Positions 26,651-36,400 of a stretch of 64,000 nt of DNA are shown piece by piece. The translations under genes and the position numbers were made by a program. The first letter of the stretch is position 1. Each line of letters starts with the position of its first letter. Source of the stretch: Paraglaciecola hydrolytica (lineage in GTDB: Bacteria > Pseudomonadota > Gammaproteobacteria > Enterobacterales > Alteromonadaceae). The stretch is taken from NCBI RefSeq assembly GCF_001565895.1, contig NZ_LSNE01000002.1, positions 146,364-210,363 of the forward strand. Reading direction: 5' to 3'. The notes under the pieces are model-generated. The model worked only from the letters and a program-made list of their open reading frames with translations, had not been told where the DNA came from and ran no database searches.

Positions 26651-27573
26651 TGATAACTCCGTTTATCCTGACCGGCTTTATCCATCAGTGCGATAAAGAC
26701 ATCTTCGAGACTGGGTTCGACGGCTTGCCAGTCAACGTCGGGCGCGACCTGCTGGATTGCCTGTAGTAGCTCAGCTTTATGATAGCCACTGACATGTAAG
26801 GCTGCTCCAAAATAAGAGGCATGAGCGATGGCCTCGTGAGCTCGCAGTTTTTCAGTGATTAAACGCACACCTTCACCTTGAGCTCGATAGGTAAAGAGTT
26901 TGGCGTTATGGATGATGTCTGGCACAGTGCCTTGGGTGATCAACTCACCATTGGCCAAATAGACGATTTTGTCACAGCGCTCAGCTTCGTCCATGTAATG
27001 GGTGGAAACCAAAACTGTCAATCCTTGGCTTGATAAGTGATGAATCTCATCCCAAAAATCACGACGGGCTTGGGGATCAACCCCTGCTGTCGGTTCGTCT
27101 AGCAAGAGTAATTTAGGCTGGTGCATGGTCACGGCGGCAAGGGCTAAACGCTGTTTCCAGCCACCAGAAAGTTCTCCTGCCAGTTGTTTTTGGCGATGGT
27201 GCAGACCTAATTTTTCTAAGGTTTGTTGCACGTAGGCTTTGCGCCCCGGGAGTTGATATAAACGAGCCACAAAATCGAGGTTTTCGTGAATGGTCAAATC
27301 ATTCCAAAAGGAAAACTTCTGGGTCATGTAACCTGTCAAACGGCGAATTTGTTCTGCTTGTGTGAGTACATTAAAACCAAGGCATTGGCCACTGCCTTTA
27401 TCGATTTTAAGTAAACCGCAGATCATGCGAATGGTGGTGGTTTTACCCGAACCATTTGGCCCTAAAAATCCCCATACTTCGCCTTTGGGTAGTTGCAGAT
27501 CAACACCGTTGACCGCCACTTTGTCACCAAAGCGTTTGACTAAACCTTGCACATCAATGGCTAACTCAGTCAT
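26647..27573 (-). CDS. ABC exporter ATPase (YbhF/CcmA-like)
   Basis: 308 residues with Walker A GPNGSGKTTT (about 39-48), Q-loop YMTQKFSFW, signature LSGGWKQRL, Walker B LLLLDEPTAGVD and H-loop STHYMDEAERC. The C-terminal extension (about 220-305) is typical of ABC-2-type exporter ATPases. Its start overlaps the stop of the membrane-fusion gene by one base and its stop overlaps the permease start, giving a tightly coupled three-gene operon. It should energise export through the adjacent permease. Confidence 0.88.
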   Translation of the reverse strand: MTELAIDVQGLVKRFGDKVAVNGVDLQLPKGEVWGFLGPNGSGKTTTIRMICGLLKIDKGSGQCLGFNVLTQAEQIRRLTGYMTQKFSFWNDLTIHENLDFVARLYQLPGRKAYVQQTLEKLGLHHRQKQLAGELSGGWKQRLALAAVTMHQPKLLLLDEPTAGVDPQARRDFWDEIHHLSSQGLTVLVSTHYMDEAERCDKIVYLANGELITQGTVPDIIHNAKLFTYRAQGEGVRLITEKLRAHEAIAHASYFGAALHVSGYHKAELLQAIQQVAPDVDWQAVEPSLEDVFIALMDKAGQDKRSYQ

Positions 27574-28547
27574 TAAAGCTGCACTGTAACGGGCAAACCC
27601 GGACGAAGTTGGCTCGAGTCATCGTCATTATTTTTTAAACGTGCTTCGAGCATAAACAGCAGTTTTTGCCGTGTTTGCTGGTCGTAAATTACCGGCGGGG
27701 TAAATTCGGCAGTTCGGTTGATATGAAAAAGTGTCGCAGCGATAGGACCATCAATACCATCAGCAGTGATCTGAATGGTTTGTCCAACAGAGAACTGACT
27801 TAATTGCGCCTCTGCCACAAAAAAGCGCACCACTAAAGCATGCTTAGGTAAAATTGCCACGACGGGTTTGCCCGCGGCGACAAATTCCCCAGAGCGATAA
27901 AATACCTCTTCAATCTGCCCGCTAACCGTACTTTTGGTTTGGCGCTGAGCTAACTGCCAGTTGGCTTGCTCTACTACCGCTTGTGCCGCATGCTGGGCTG
28001 CATCGGCGCTGTTAATTAACTCTTGTCTAGCACCAAGTCTAGCGACTTCAATACTGGCATTAATACTATGTAACTTGGCTACACTGCTGGCGTAATCGGC
28101 GTTAACCTTAGTGGCAGTTGCTTCTGGTGCCAAGCCTTGAGCAACTATTTTATTCCAACGAGCTTGTTCACTTTTCGCCAAATCTACCGCCACCTGAGCC
28201 GCGCGTTGTTGGGCTGTCAGTTCGTCTAGTTCTTCCTGTCTGGCACCGGTTAAACTATTACGTTCTTGAGCTTTGGCCTGAGCAAGGCGTGCTTGTGCTT
28301 CTTTTACTTGAGCTTCTTGCTGTAATTGCTCTAACTGAAATAGCACTTGGCCTGCTGCTATTTTTTCTCCGGCCTGCACTGGACTGTCGGTAATCCAACC
28401 AGATTGAGGTGCGGCGATATACAACAACTCTGCTTCCACATAACCGACAAATTCATTTGATTGTTCTGGGCTTGAACAGGCTAACAGACTGCTAGTTATG
28501 CTAATAATAAGCAGTCTGTGTAATTGACTGATAGTGGATTTAGGCAT
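27573..28547 (-). CDS. HlyD-family membrane-fusion lipoprotein
   Basis: 324 residues. The N-terminal signal ends in a lipobox-like LLAC (about residues 21-24), so the adaptor is probably lipid-anchored. A biotinyl-lipoyl-like domain (YIAAPQSGWITDSPVQAGEKIAAGQVLF) encloses a long alpha-helical coiled-coil hairpin rich in Ala/Gln/Glu (about 75-200), and a beta-barrel follows. It is the periplasmic adaptor of a tripartite export system, first gene of the operon with the ATPase and permease; an outer-membrane TolC-type partner is not encoded here. Confidence 0.85.
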   Translation of the reverse strand: MPKSTISQLHRLLIISITSSLLACSSPEQSNEFVGYVEAELLYIAAPQSGWITDSPVQAGEKIAAGQVLFQLEQLQQEAQVKEAQARLAQAKAQERNSLTGARQEELDELTAQQRAAQVAVDLAKSEQARWNKIVAQGLAPEATATKVNADYASSVAKLHSINASIEVARLGARQELINSADAAQHAAQAVVEQANWQLAQRQTKSTVSGQIEEVFYRSGEFVAAGKPVVAILPKHALVVRFFVAEAQLSQFSVGQTIQITADGIDGPIAATLFHINRTAEFTPPVIYDQQTRQKLLFMLEARLKNNDDDSSQLRPGLPVTVQL

Positions 28548-28924
28548 GCGTAGACTCCGTTTTTAAACTCAATACACGGTTTAACTTCTGACACTGTAAC
28601 TTAAATAACGCATCAATATTTAATTGAGCTTGGACGTATTTTTCAAATAGAGCATATATTTCAAATCTTATACTGCAAATTACTGAATGTTCAGAAAAAA
28701 ATGTCATATAGTTCGGAGATGCGTAGTCTAGACAAGGACTGAGCGCCTTGACTTTTAGTGTAACCAGCAGAGTAAAAAGTTACCGAAGTTATGATTGAAC
28801 TTATCTATCGAATTGAAATTAAACCTGAGTATAATCGCGACTGATTTTGAGTAGTAAGCATTAGTGGGAGTGCTTCAATAAAATGTCTCAAATCCTTTCC
28901 CAATGACTAGCTAGAAGAGAATAC
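28548..28924. other. Divergent intergenic region, exporter operon to GGDEF gene
   Basis: 377 A+T-rich nt containing the promoters of both flanking transcripts. I see no repeat, RNA gene or clear operator. An AGAAGAGA ribosome-binding site precedes the GGDEF gene. Confidence 0.4.
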
Positions 28925-30763
28925 ATGCTGAAGTTGTTACTAAGTTCGATGTTTATGTTTTTTATTTCTATAGGGGTTAGTGGAAAAACTGTTACTGATG
29001 TCATTGAGCAAGTCCACAGTGGCTATCTTACAAGCCCAGAATACGAGGCATTGTTTTTAGAGCTTGAGAGAGGGATGCCTTACGCTGATGTTTTGGATAA
29101 TGTCCAAGTGCAGGTTCTAAAATGTTGGTTTGCTTCGCCCCACACAGACCTTGAGTTGTCTTTGTTTAAATCCTATTTGCAACAAGCTTATGCCGCAGTG
29201 TTGGCTGCTCATTCTGAGAAGCTTAAATTCGAACTGCAAATTTGTGAGGCTTTTATTACCCACCTAAATGGTGACTCTAATCAAGCACTCGAAGCACTTA
29301 ATTCAGTATTAATCCACACAGATAATGTGCCGGCATTGATAGAAGAACGAGCACTAGCAAACCTCATTCTTAGCCGAATATATATGCAACAAAGACAGTA
29401 TGAAAATGCTGTAGAAACGACTACTCAGGCTTACAAATTGTTTGAATTATCCGGTAATGACTATCAAAAGGCACTTGCTCTGAGAGATATTGCGCTTATT
29501 CATGCAGAGCTTAAAAATTTCTCATTAGCGATTGAGCAAATGGAAAGAGCAATTGTTGAACTGAAAGTATTTAACGAACAAGAGTGGTACATGGCGACCA
29601 ATGATTTAGCAGAAGTTTATGAACTCGCTGGACAATCAGAGCAAGCGCTGGAGCTGTACCAAAATATAAAAGACATGGTCTTGCGATACGAAGATGACAA
29701 TGGACAATCTTATGTTTTATTGAAAATAGCTCAACTGCATATTAAGTCTGGTGATGTTGATAGTGCCCAACTATTACTGGATCAAGTTCGAACTCTGCAA
29801 TTGTCAGATGAGCGGAAGAAATCAATGCTGTTACTGACCGAGACCGAATGGGCACTTGCTACAGGGGATATTCTGCAAGCTGAAAAATATTATAAGTTGC
29901 TTGACCATTTGGATAAGGATAATTGGTCGGTCAATCGCATTGAACGATTTGTGCAAATTAAAAATATGTTAGCGGTAAAATTAAATGATTCGGTACTTGA
30001 GGCTGAGGCGCTAAGGGAATTATTGGATCTATCTGAAAAACGTTTGCCGGACATCGCAAACAGTAAGTTGCTTTCGCAGCGACTGACGTTTGATTTAGAG
30101 CAACGAGGAAAAGAAATAATAAAGCTTCGGGAGCTTAATGAGGTAAAAGAACGATTATTAGCCGAGGCTGACGCAAAAGTATTTTGGCAACTTTTTTCCT
30201 TAGTATTTGTAATAGTTCTGTTAATTTCTATGGGGATATTAGCTTACAAGCAAACCGTCCATAAGCAGCGTTTCCGTACCCTTGCCCTAAAAGATGAGTT
30301 GACAGGTGTTGCAAATCGAAGAGCAATTCTGAAATTCAAACAGGAGGTGTTGGAGCAGAGTAAAAAGTTACAACGTAATTGTGCGTTAATTTCGATTGAT
30401 ATCGATTTTTTTAAATTTGTGAATGATACCTATGGGCATGATGTGGGTGATGAGTTAATAGTATCCATAGTGAATATTGTTTCTGAAAAAATCCGCAAGA
30501 GTGACTGTGTAGGGCGATTAGGGGGTGAAGAATTTTTGATAGTGTTACCCCAAACTATTATTGAAGAAGCAAGTGAGATCGCTGAACGTATTCGAAGTGC
30601 TATTGACTCAACAACACATACAAATAAGAAAATTAAAGCAACTGTCAGTATGGGAGTCATTCAAGTGGCTATGGATGAAACGTTCAAAAGTGCAGGTCAA
30701 CGAGTTGATCAAAACCTATATTTAGCTAAAAACGACGGCAAAAATAAGGTTGTTGCAGTTTAA
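28925..30763 (+). CDS. Diguanylate cyclase with periplasmic TPR sensor region
   Basis: 612 residues. A signal/anchor sequence lies at residues 1-20, and TPR-like helices at about 90-360 (LILSRIYMQQRQYENAVETT, LAEVYELAGQSEQALELY). A short coiled coil, one membrane helix (VFWQLFSLVFVIVLLISMGILAY, about 420-442) and a complete GGDEF domain follow, with DELTGVANRRA, IDIDFFKFVNDTYGHDVGDE and the active-site RLGGEEF. It should make cyclic di-GMP from two GTP in the cytoplasm under control of the extracytoplasmic TPR part. No EAL domain is present. It is monocistronic. Confidence 0.9.
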   Translation: MLKLLLSSMFMFFISIGVSGKTVTDVIEQVHSGYLTSPEYEALFLELERGMPYADVLDNVQVQVLKCWFASPHTDLELSLFKSYLQQAYAAVLAAHSEKLKFELQICEAFITHLNGDSNQALEALNSVLIHTDNVPALIEERALANLILSRIYMQQRQYENAVETTTQAYKLFELSGNDYQKALALRDIALIHAELKNFSLAIEQMERAIVELKVFNEQEWYMATNDLAEVYELAGQSEQALELYQNIKDMVLRYEDDNGQSYVLLKIAQLHIKSGDVDSAQLLLDQVRTLQLSDERKKSMLLLTETEWALATGDILQAEKYYKLLDHLDKDNWSVNRIERFVQIKNMLAVKLNDSVLEAEALRELLDLSEKRLPDIANSKLLSQRLTFDLEQRGKEIIKLRELNEVKERLLAEADAKVFWQLFSLVFVIVLLISMGILAYKQTVHKQRFRTLALKDELTGVANRRAILKFKQEVLEQSKKLQRNCALISIDIDFFKFVNDTYGHDVGDELIVSIVNIVSEKIRKSDCVGRLGGEEFLIVLPQTIIEEASEIAERIRSAIDSTTHTNKKIKATVSMGVIQVAMDETFKSAGQRVDQNLYLAKNDGKNKVVAV

Positions 30764-30825
30764 AAATGTTGTGACACCTTTATCTAGTGGATATTTTTAA
30801 TCATGTATTCGCAAAACAACCTAGC

Positions 30826-31473
30826 TCAGCTCTTTTTATCTAGATAGGGTTTATCATGAAAAGTATAAACCCACTGTGGTTTGTAGATGATAAGTAAAGT
30901 GATGGTCATACCGTTAAACATAGCTTCGGGGAAGGCCAGTAGGGTGGTTAACATTAAGTAATTATCCATAATGTGCTGCCAACTATAAGGACCATCCAGA
31001 TAAAAGTAGCCACTTAATAACAGCATTTTCAGGCCTATTGTTAGGGCACCTGGTATAAAGGCGCAGAGAAAAATGTAAACAAAGACATTTTTGGGCAATT
31101 TGTGAAACGTCAGGCTGTAAACGGCATAAGTCAAAGCGATAGGCGCTAAACAGCCAAGCAAAAAATTAACCCCCAGCATCTCATAAGATTCAACGCCCAG
31201 TAGGGTTAAAGCCAACAAAGCGATTAAGGTGCTAAAAATGGCCCATCTAAACCCTAATACTAAAGGCAGAGATGATAACCATAAAAAATGCACAGTAGGG
31301 CTGCCGGCTATGCCAGTTTGAAACATCCACAATAAAAACAGGCAGACGGTGCTGGCAAATACCAGATGTTGAGATTGTTTGTCTTTGCTTAGTTGTTTAA
31401 AGGGCAGTTTTTGGCCAATTAAAAAACATAACAACACACTGATCAGACAGGCTGCACTTTGTATATCAGTCAT
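30826..31473 (-). CDS. CbiM-like energy-coupling-factor permease
   Basis: 215-residue membrane protein with about six helices. The GIAGSPTVHFLWLSSLPLVLGFRWA segment and the C-terminal FPEAMFNGMTITLLIIYKPQWV resemble the CbiM family of ECF transporter S/M components for Co2+ or Ni2+. The typical N-terminal histidine-rich metal-binding start (MHIPDG) of CbiM is not seen, so metal specificity is doubtful. No ATPase partner is adjacent. It starts 14 nt after xthA ends on the same strand, so the two may be cotranscribed. Confidence 0.7.
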   Translation of the reverse strand: MTDIQSAACLISVLLCFLIGQKLPFKQLSKDKQSQHLVFASTVCLFLLWMFQTGIAGSPTVHFLWLSSLPLVLGFRWAIFSTLIALLALTLLGVESYEMLGVNFLLGCLAPIALTYAVYSLTFHKLPKNVFVYIFLCAFIPGALTIGLKMLLLSGYFYLDGPYSWQHIMDNYLMLTTLLAFPEAMFNGMTITLLIIYKPQWVYTFHDKPYLDKKS

Positions 31474-31487
31474 GTATAAAAACTCAA

Positions 31488-32300
31488 TTAAACAAGGTTA
31501 AACACAGACCAAATTGGCGCGTGATCCGAGGGTTTTTCGATGCCACGTAACTCATAATCCACCCCTGCGTCTGCCAAAGTGGCGTGTAACCCCTTGGACG
31601 CTAAGATTAAATCAATACGCAGGCCGCGATTAGCATCAAAACCTTTAGAACGGTAATCAAACCAACTAAAGACTTCTTTTTCGTTTGGATTAATCGCCCT
31701 AAAACCATCCACAAAACCCCAGTTGATTAGGGTATTGAGCCATTCACGCTCTTCGGGTAAAAAGCTGCATTTACCGGTTTTTAGCCAACGTTTACGACTG
31801 TCTTCACCGATGCCGATGTCGTGATCAGTATGGGAAATATTCACATCTCCCATCACGATAATATTGTCGTCTGGTGAATGTGAGCCGCTTAAATAACCCA
31901 TTAAGTCTTGATAATACTTACGTTTGGCGGGGTATTTGGTTTCGTGAGTATTACTTTCTCCTTGCGGAAAATAGCCATTCAGAATGCGCACGCTTTTACC
32001 ATTTGGTAGGGGATAATCCACCATGATCATGCGCCGCTGGGCGTCTTCTGCATCGCTCGGAAAACCATATTGCACCGCAATCGCAGGCTGTTTACATAAC
32101 ATGGCCACGCCGTAGTGACCTTTTTGCCCATGAAAATATACCTGATAACCCATGGCTTCCACATCGGCGATAGGAAAATGTGGGTTATCCACTTTTATTT
32201 CTTGTAAACCAATGATGTCAGGTTGATGTTTATCGATTAGGGCTTGTAATTGATGTAAACGCGCGCGAATACCATTGATGTTAAAGGAGATGACTTTCAT
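31488..32300 (-). CDS. xthA: Exodeoxyribonuclease III
   Basis: 270 residues of the ExoIII/APE1 endonuclease-exonuclease-phosphatase fold, an abasic-site endonuclease and 3'-repair enzyme. Motifs are complete: [21 protein letters not shown] (metal-binding E), [23 protein letters not shown] and SDHAPIW. The ATG at 32300 gives the canonical [10 protein letters not shown] start; an in-frame GTG five codons upstream is possible. It lies just upstream of the CbiM-like gene. Confidence 0.94.
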   Translation of the reverse strand: MKVISFNINGIRARLHQLQALIDKHQPDIIGLQEIKVDNPHFPIADVEAMGYQVYFHGQKGHYGVAMLCKQPAIAVQYGFPSDAEDAQRRMIMVDYPLPNGKSVRILNGYFPQGESNTHETKYPAKRKYYQDLMGYLSGSHSPDDNIIVMGDVNISHTDHDIGIGEDSRKRWLKTGKCSFLPEEREWLNTLINWGFVDGFRAINPNEKEVFSWFDYRSKGFDANRGLRIDLILASKGLHATLADAGVDYELRGIEKPSDHAPIWSVFNLV

Positions 32301-32561
32301 TAAGGTGGTGTCCACAAAAGATAGAAAATGTTAACAAAGTGAGCAATAATTTCGCTGTGATATAGAGCTATGGTAGCAAGAAGCGTAGACAACCTAAAAC
32401 AAAAATCTAGCCTAAAGCCTATTTTAAGTTTAAACGAGAAAACCGGGGAGGGTGATTATTTAACGGATGATGATGGGTTTAGAATACAAATATTAATATC
32501 AGGGAGCTACTCTGCTTTTCTCTATTTTTTACTTATAAATCAAAATATTAACTATGAATAA

Positions 32562-32588
32562 ATAAAAAGCCTCTCAAACGAGAGGCTC
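32562..32588 (-). terminator. Terminator of the small PEP-CTERM gene
   Basis: Read on the minus strand: AGCCTCTC and GAGAGGCT pair over a GTTT loop and are followed by TTTTTATTT. It lies 16 nt after the stop of the PEP-CTERM gene. Confidence 0.85.
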
Positions 32589-32603
32589 CAAAAATAAGGT
32601 TAC

Positions 32604-33125
32604 TTAAGCCTTTTTGCGTCGAGATGCAAAAAATCCTGCTAGTGCTAAACCAAACAAAGCAATAGACCCTGGTTCAGATACGTTTTGAACTGTGTTCAAT
32701 AATAATTTTGCTGTGGCACCTGCTACAAACTCTGTATCAATCAAATTGAAAGTAATACTATCCGTGCCAAAAGAAATATCGCTGAAGTCAAATCCAGTGA
32801 TTCCGGATACATTGACTAAATTATCACTCGTAATTGAAGTGAATAAAGACGATTCAAAACCGCTCAAAACGATAATGGTTGATCCTAATGAACCGTTAAG
32901 TAAAAAATCGAGATCAATTGAAAAGTCATTTATGTCAATTGATATATAACTAAAAGAGTTACCTACTAGAAATTCTGATCCGGGATCAATCACTGTAGAC
33001 GTTGCAATATTACAAGAAAAGTTGCTGCCTCCACCCGTTTGCGCGCAATCGATGTTACTTCCGATTAGACTTGCGTTTGCTATACCTGAGAACAATAAAC
33101 TCACAATGCATATAATTTTTTTCAC
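32604..33125 (-). CDS. Small PEP-CTERM sorting-domain protein
   Basis: 173 residues: signal peptide (MKKIICIVSLLFSGIANA), a mid-region with two cysteines spaced for a disulfide (IDCAQTGGGSNFSC) and otherwise strand-forming, Ser/Asp-rich sequence. The C-terminal SEPGSIALFGLALAGFFASRRKKA is a PEP-CTERM signal with the P-E-P core varied to SEP. It would be cleaved and anchored or released by an exosortase encoded elsewhere. It is preceded by a sigma-54-like promoter and followed by a clear terminator. Confidence 0.85.
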   Translation of the reverse strand: MKKIICIVSLLFSGIANASLIGSNIDCAQTGGGSNFSCNIATSTVIDPGSEFLVGNSFSYISIDINDFSIDLDFLLNGSLGSTIIVLSGFESSLFTSITSDNLVNVSGITGFDFSDISFGTDSITFNLIDTEFVAGATAKLLLNTVQNVSEPGSIALFGLALAGFFASRRKKA

Positions 33126-33437
33126 GATACTACCTTTTTAAATTTTGATGAACCTTTTAACTTCTATGCATTTATTGTGCCAATAGTTATAATGTTGTTT
33201 TTTATGGTTTTTTATTGATTTTGTTTATTTATTTGTAAAGTTAATTGACACTTTGTTTGGTTTTGTCAGCAATTGAAGTCACTTTTTAGGTTATTTCAAA
33301 CATATTGATGCAAGGCTAAATAGAGATGTTTTTTTATTTGGAATTTTTCATTTTCGATAAATATTCGTTAAAAAATAATTTTAAAATCAAAGTCTTTGTT
33401 AAACTAGCCAGATGTAAACGTAGGCAATTTTTAATTC
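33126..33437. other. Divergent intergenic region, PEP-CTERM gene to recC
   Basis: 312 very A+T-rich nt. It contains the sigma-54-like promoter for the PEP-CTERM gene at 33167-33182 and presumably the recC promoter. Nothing else was recognised. Confidence 0.5.
33167..33182 (-). promoter_or_regulatory. Candidate sigma-54 promoter of the PEP-CTERM gene
   Basis: On the minus strand TGGCAC-AATAA-ATGCA matches TGGCAC-N5-TTGCA with one mismatch and has GG and GC exactly 10 nt apart. Start of transcription would be about 30 nt before the ATG. PEP-CTERM genes in several proteobacteria are controlled by the PrsK/PrsR two-component system with sigma-54, which fits. Confidence 0.6.
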
Positions 33438-36400
33438 ATGTTACATCTGGTGCAGTCAAATAAAATGGAGAGTCTGGCTGACAGTTTAATCGACTGTTTG
33501 AGTAGCCATTCCGCCAGTTCTGCAAGCTTATTTAGCCCTGATACCATTTTGGTCCAAAGTCCGGGCATGTCTCAGTGGTTAAAAATCCAAATTGCCGAAA
33601 AACTGGGTATAGCGGCCAATCTTGATTTCCCATTACCCTCAAGTTTTATCTGGGAACTATACCGTCAGCACATCGATAATCTGCCAGAGCAATCGGCTTT
33701 TACCAAGCCCAATATGACCTGGAAATTAATGAGTTTGCTGCCCACTATGCTGGGGCAAACTGAGTTTAGTGCCATTAATGCCTATCTAAACCAAGCGCCG
33801 ATGTTAAAGCTGTACCAATTGGCCCATAAAATTGCCGATATTTACGATCAATATTTAGTCTACCGGCCCGAATGGATCTTAGCATGGGAAAACAATGCAG
33901 CTCTTGACAATACTGCCCTTGATAAAAAGAGCGGGCCTGATGAATCTTTACATCCTTGGCAAGGTATATTGTGGCGGGCATTATGTGAATACAGCCAAAG
34001 CTTAGGTGAGTCGGTTTATCACCGGGCTAACTTGCATCAAAACTTATTAAATCAGCTACGTCAGCAAGATCAGCATTTAGCAGCAAAACCCTTGTATGTC
34101 TTTGGTATATCGGCCATTCCCCAACAACAGCTTGAAGTACTCAGTGCCTTGGCTGAGCACCGTGAGGTGTTTATCTTTTGGTTTAACCCCAGCGAGCATT
34201 ATTGGGGCGATATTGTTGATGGCAAAACCATGGCCAGAGCCAACTTAAAACAGCTTGTGCAAGCTCAAGGCCAAGCGCTTGAACCTGACTATTTGCAATC
34301 GGGTAACCCCTTGTTAGCCTCGTGGGGCAAACTGGGCAGAGACTATCAAGATATGTTGCTGACCTTTGATTATCAGCAACATGATTATTTTGTCGAAACC
34401 CAACCACGCTCTATGCTGGAGCATATTCAGTCTGAGGTATTTAATCTGCAGTTTAGGCACAGTTTTGAGCCTTTAGCCCCAGAAGAATTATTAAGCAATG
34501 GTAATGAATTTCCCAAAATTGAAGTTTCTCCCAGTGATCGTTCTATCCAGCTGCATGCCTGTCATTCACGGGTGCGTGAGCTCGAAGTATTACACGATCA
34601 GTTATTAGCTTGGTTTGCGCAAAGTGCCGCTAACCAGCCAGGTGACGTTGTGGTGATGATGCCCGATGTGGCCAGCTATGCGCCCTTTATTGAGGGCGTA
34701 TTTGGTGCCGCTACTAGCCAAACTTATATTCCCTTTGGCATTTCAGACCGTAACTTAAGCGAAGAATCACCGCTGTTAAGCAGTTTTGTGCAGTTAATGA
34801 AACTCGAGCAAAGCCGCCTAACCTTAAGTGAAGTCATAACCTGGTTGGCCGTGCCAGCAGTAATGCGTAAGTTTGCCATTAATGAGCAAGAATACAGCTT
34901 GTTACAGCATTGGCTGGCTGATGCCGGTGTACGCTGGGGCTGGGATCAAAAAGATAAAACCCGCTGGGGCTTGCCTGAACAAGGGCAAAATACCTGGCTG
35001 TTTGGTTTGCAACGTTTATTGGCCGGTTATGCCATGGATGGAAGCCAGTTGTTTAACTATCAACAGAGCCAGATCTCGCCTTACGGCGACATCGAAGGCC
35101 AGCAAACTATCGCCTTGGGTAAATTTTATTTATTCGCCCAAGAGTTATTAGCTGTCATGGAATTTTGCCAACAGCGCGCCAATCTTGCCGCTAAAGTGAG
35201 TCATGCCTTAGATTTTATCAAGCGCTTGTATGAGGCCGATGAACAGGAACTGCAAGACCTAAGTCAATTACGCTCGGCCCTTGAGCAAATGAGTGTGCAT
35301 CAAACTCAATGTATAGAGCCCATAGAACAAAGCGTGTTTGTCGCCGAATTAGAGCAACAACTCAATGAAAAAGGCGTAGGCCAGCGGTTTTTAGCCGGTT
35401 ATGTGAATTTTTGTACATTAATGCCCATGCGCAGCATTCCCTTTAAGATGGTGTGTTTGTTGGGGATGAACGATGCTGACTACCCACGCCAAAGTGTGCC
35501 AGTGGGTTTTGATTTAATGCGTTTTTCGCCAGCCAAACGCGGGGATCGCTCACGGCGCTTGGATGACAGATATTTGTTTATGGAAGCCTTGTTATCTGCC
35601 AGAGAATGTTTGTATATCAGTTATATAGGCATTAACCAAAAAGACAGTGGCAAACTCAGTCCGTCGATTTTAGTCAGTGAATTGCTTGAATACTGCGAGC
35701 AAGGTTACGCCTTAAGTGGTGAGTTGGTGTTAGCGCCCAAAATAAGCTGTCAAAACTTACGTCAGCATTTGACCACTAAACATGCTTTGCAGCCGTTTTC
35801 TTCCCAGTATTTTACAAACGCTGAGTCTTACCCCAGTTACAACGAGCAAGCCCTGCAAGTGGCTATTTCCCAGCAACACGCCATAGTGCCACATAACTTT
35901 AGCCATGATGTTTTGCCTACTTTGTTTTCTATTCAGCACAACACCTTGTTATTGGATGGCCTGCCAGTCGAACTGGCACTGGATGAATTGATAGGTTTTT
36001 TTATGAATCCGGCCAAAGCATTTTTTATGCAGCGCTGGCAATGCCGGTTTGCCGGTTTAGGGGATGAACTGGTAGATGAAGAGCCCTTTGGCTTTGGTGG
36101 ACTGGATAAATACCAATTAAACGACCGCTTGATGGCGCAATTGCTGACAGTGCAAGCCAGCGAGTTTAGCGAAACCAGAGACAACCCTGTTGCTTACCAA
36201 GCCTTATGTGAGGAATTTGCCAAACAATTACGTGCCGAAGGTAAATTACCTATTGGTTATTCAGGTGATGTGGCTTTGCAGACTATTGCCAACCAGAGTC
36301 AGGCCTTAGCCGCCGTGGTGAGTGAGGAATGTGCTCAGCACAAAGCTCGTTTATGCAACATAGAATTGCTACTTCCTTGTGAGTTGAGTGTCGGAACAAG

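Noticed and set aside
32370..32561. 63-codon plus-strand frame upstream of the PEP-CTERM terminator
   Set aside because: No recognisable family, weak start context, low-complexity end; may be a small gene but not supportable.
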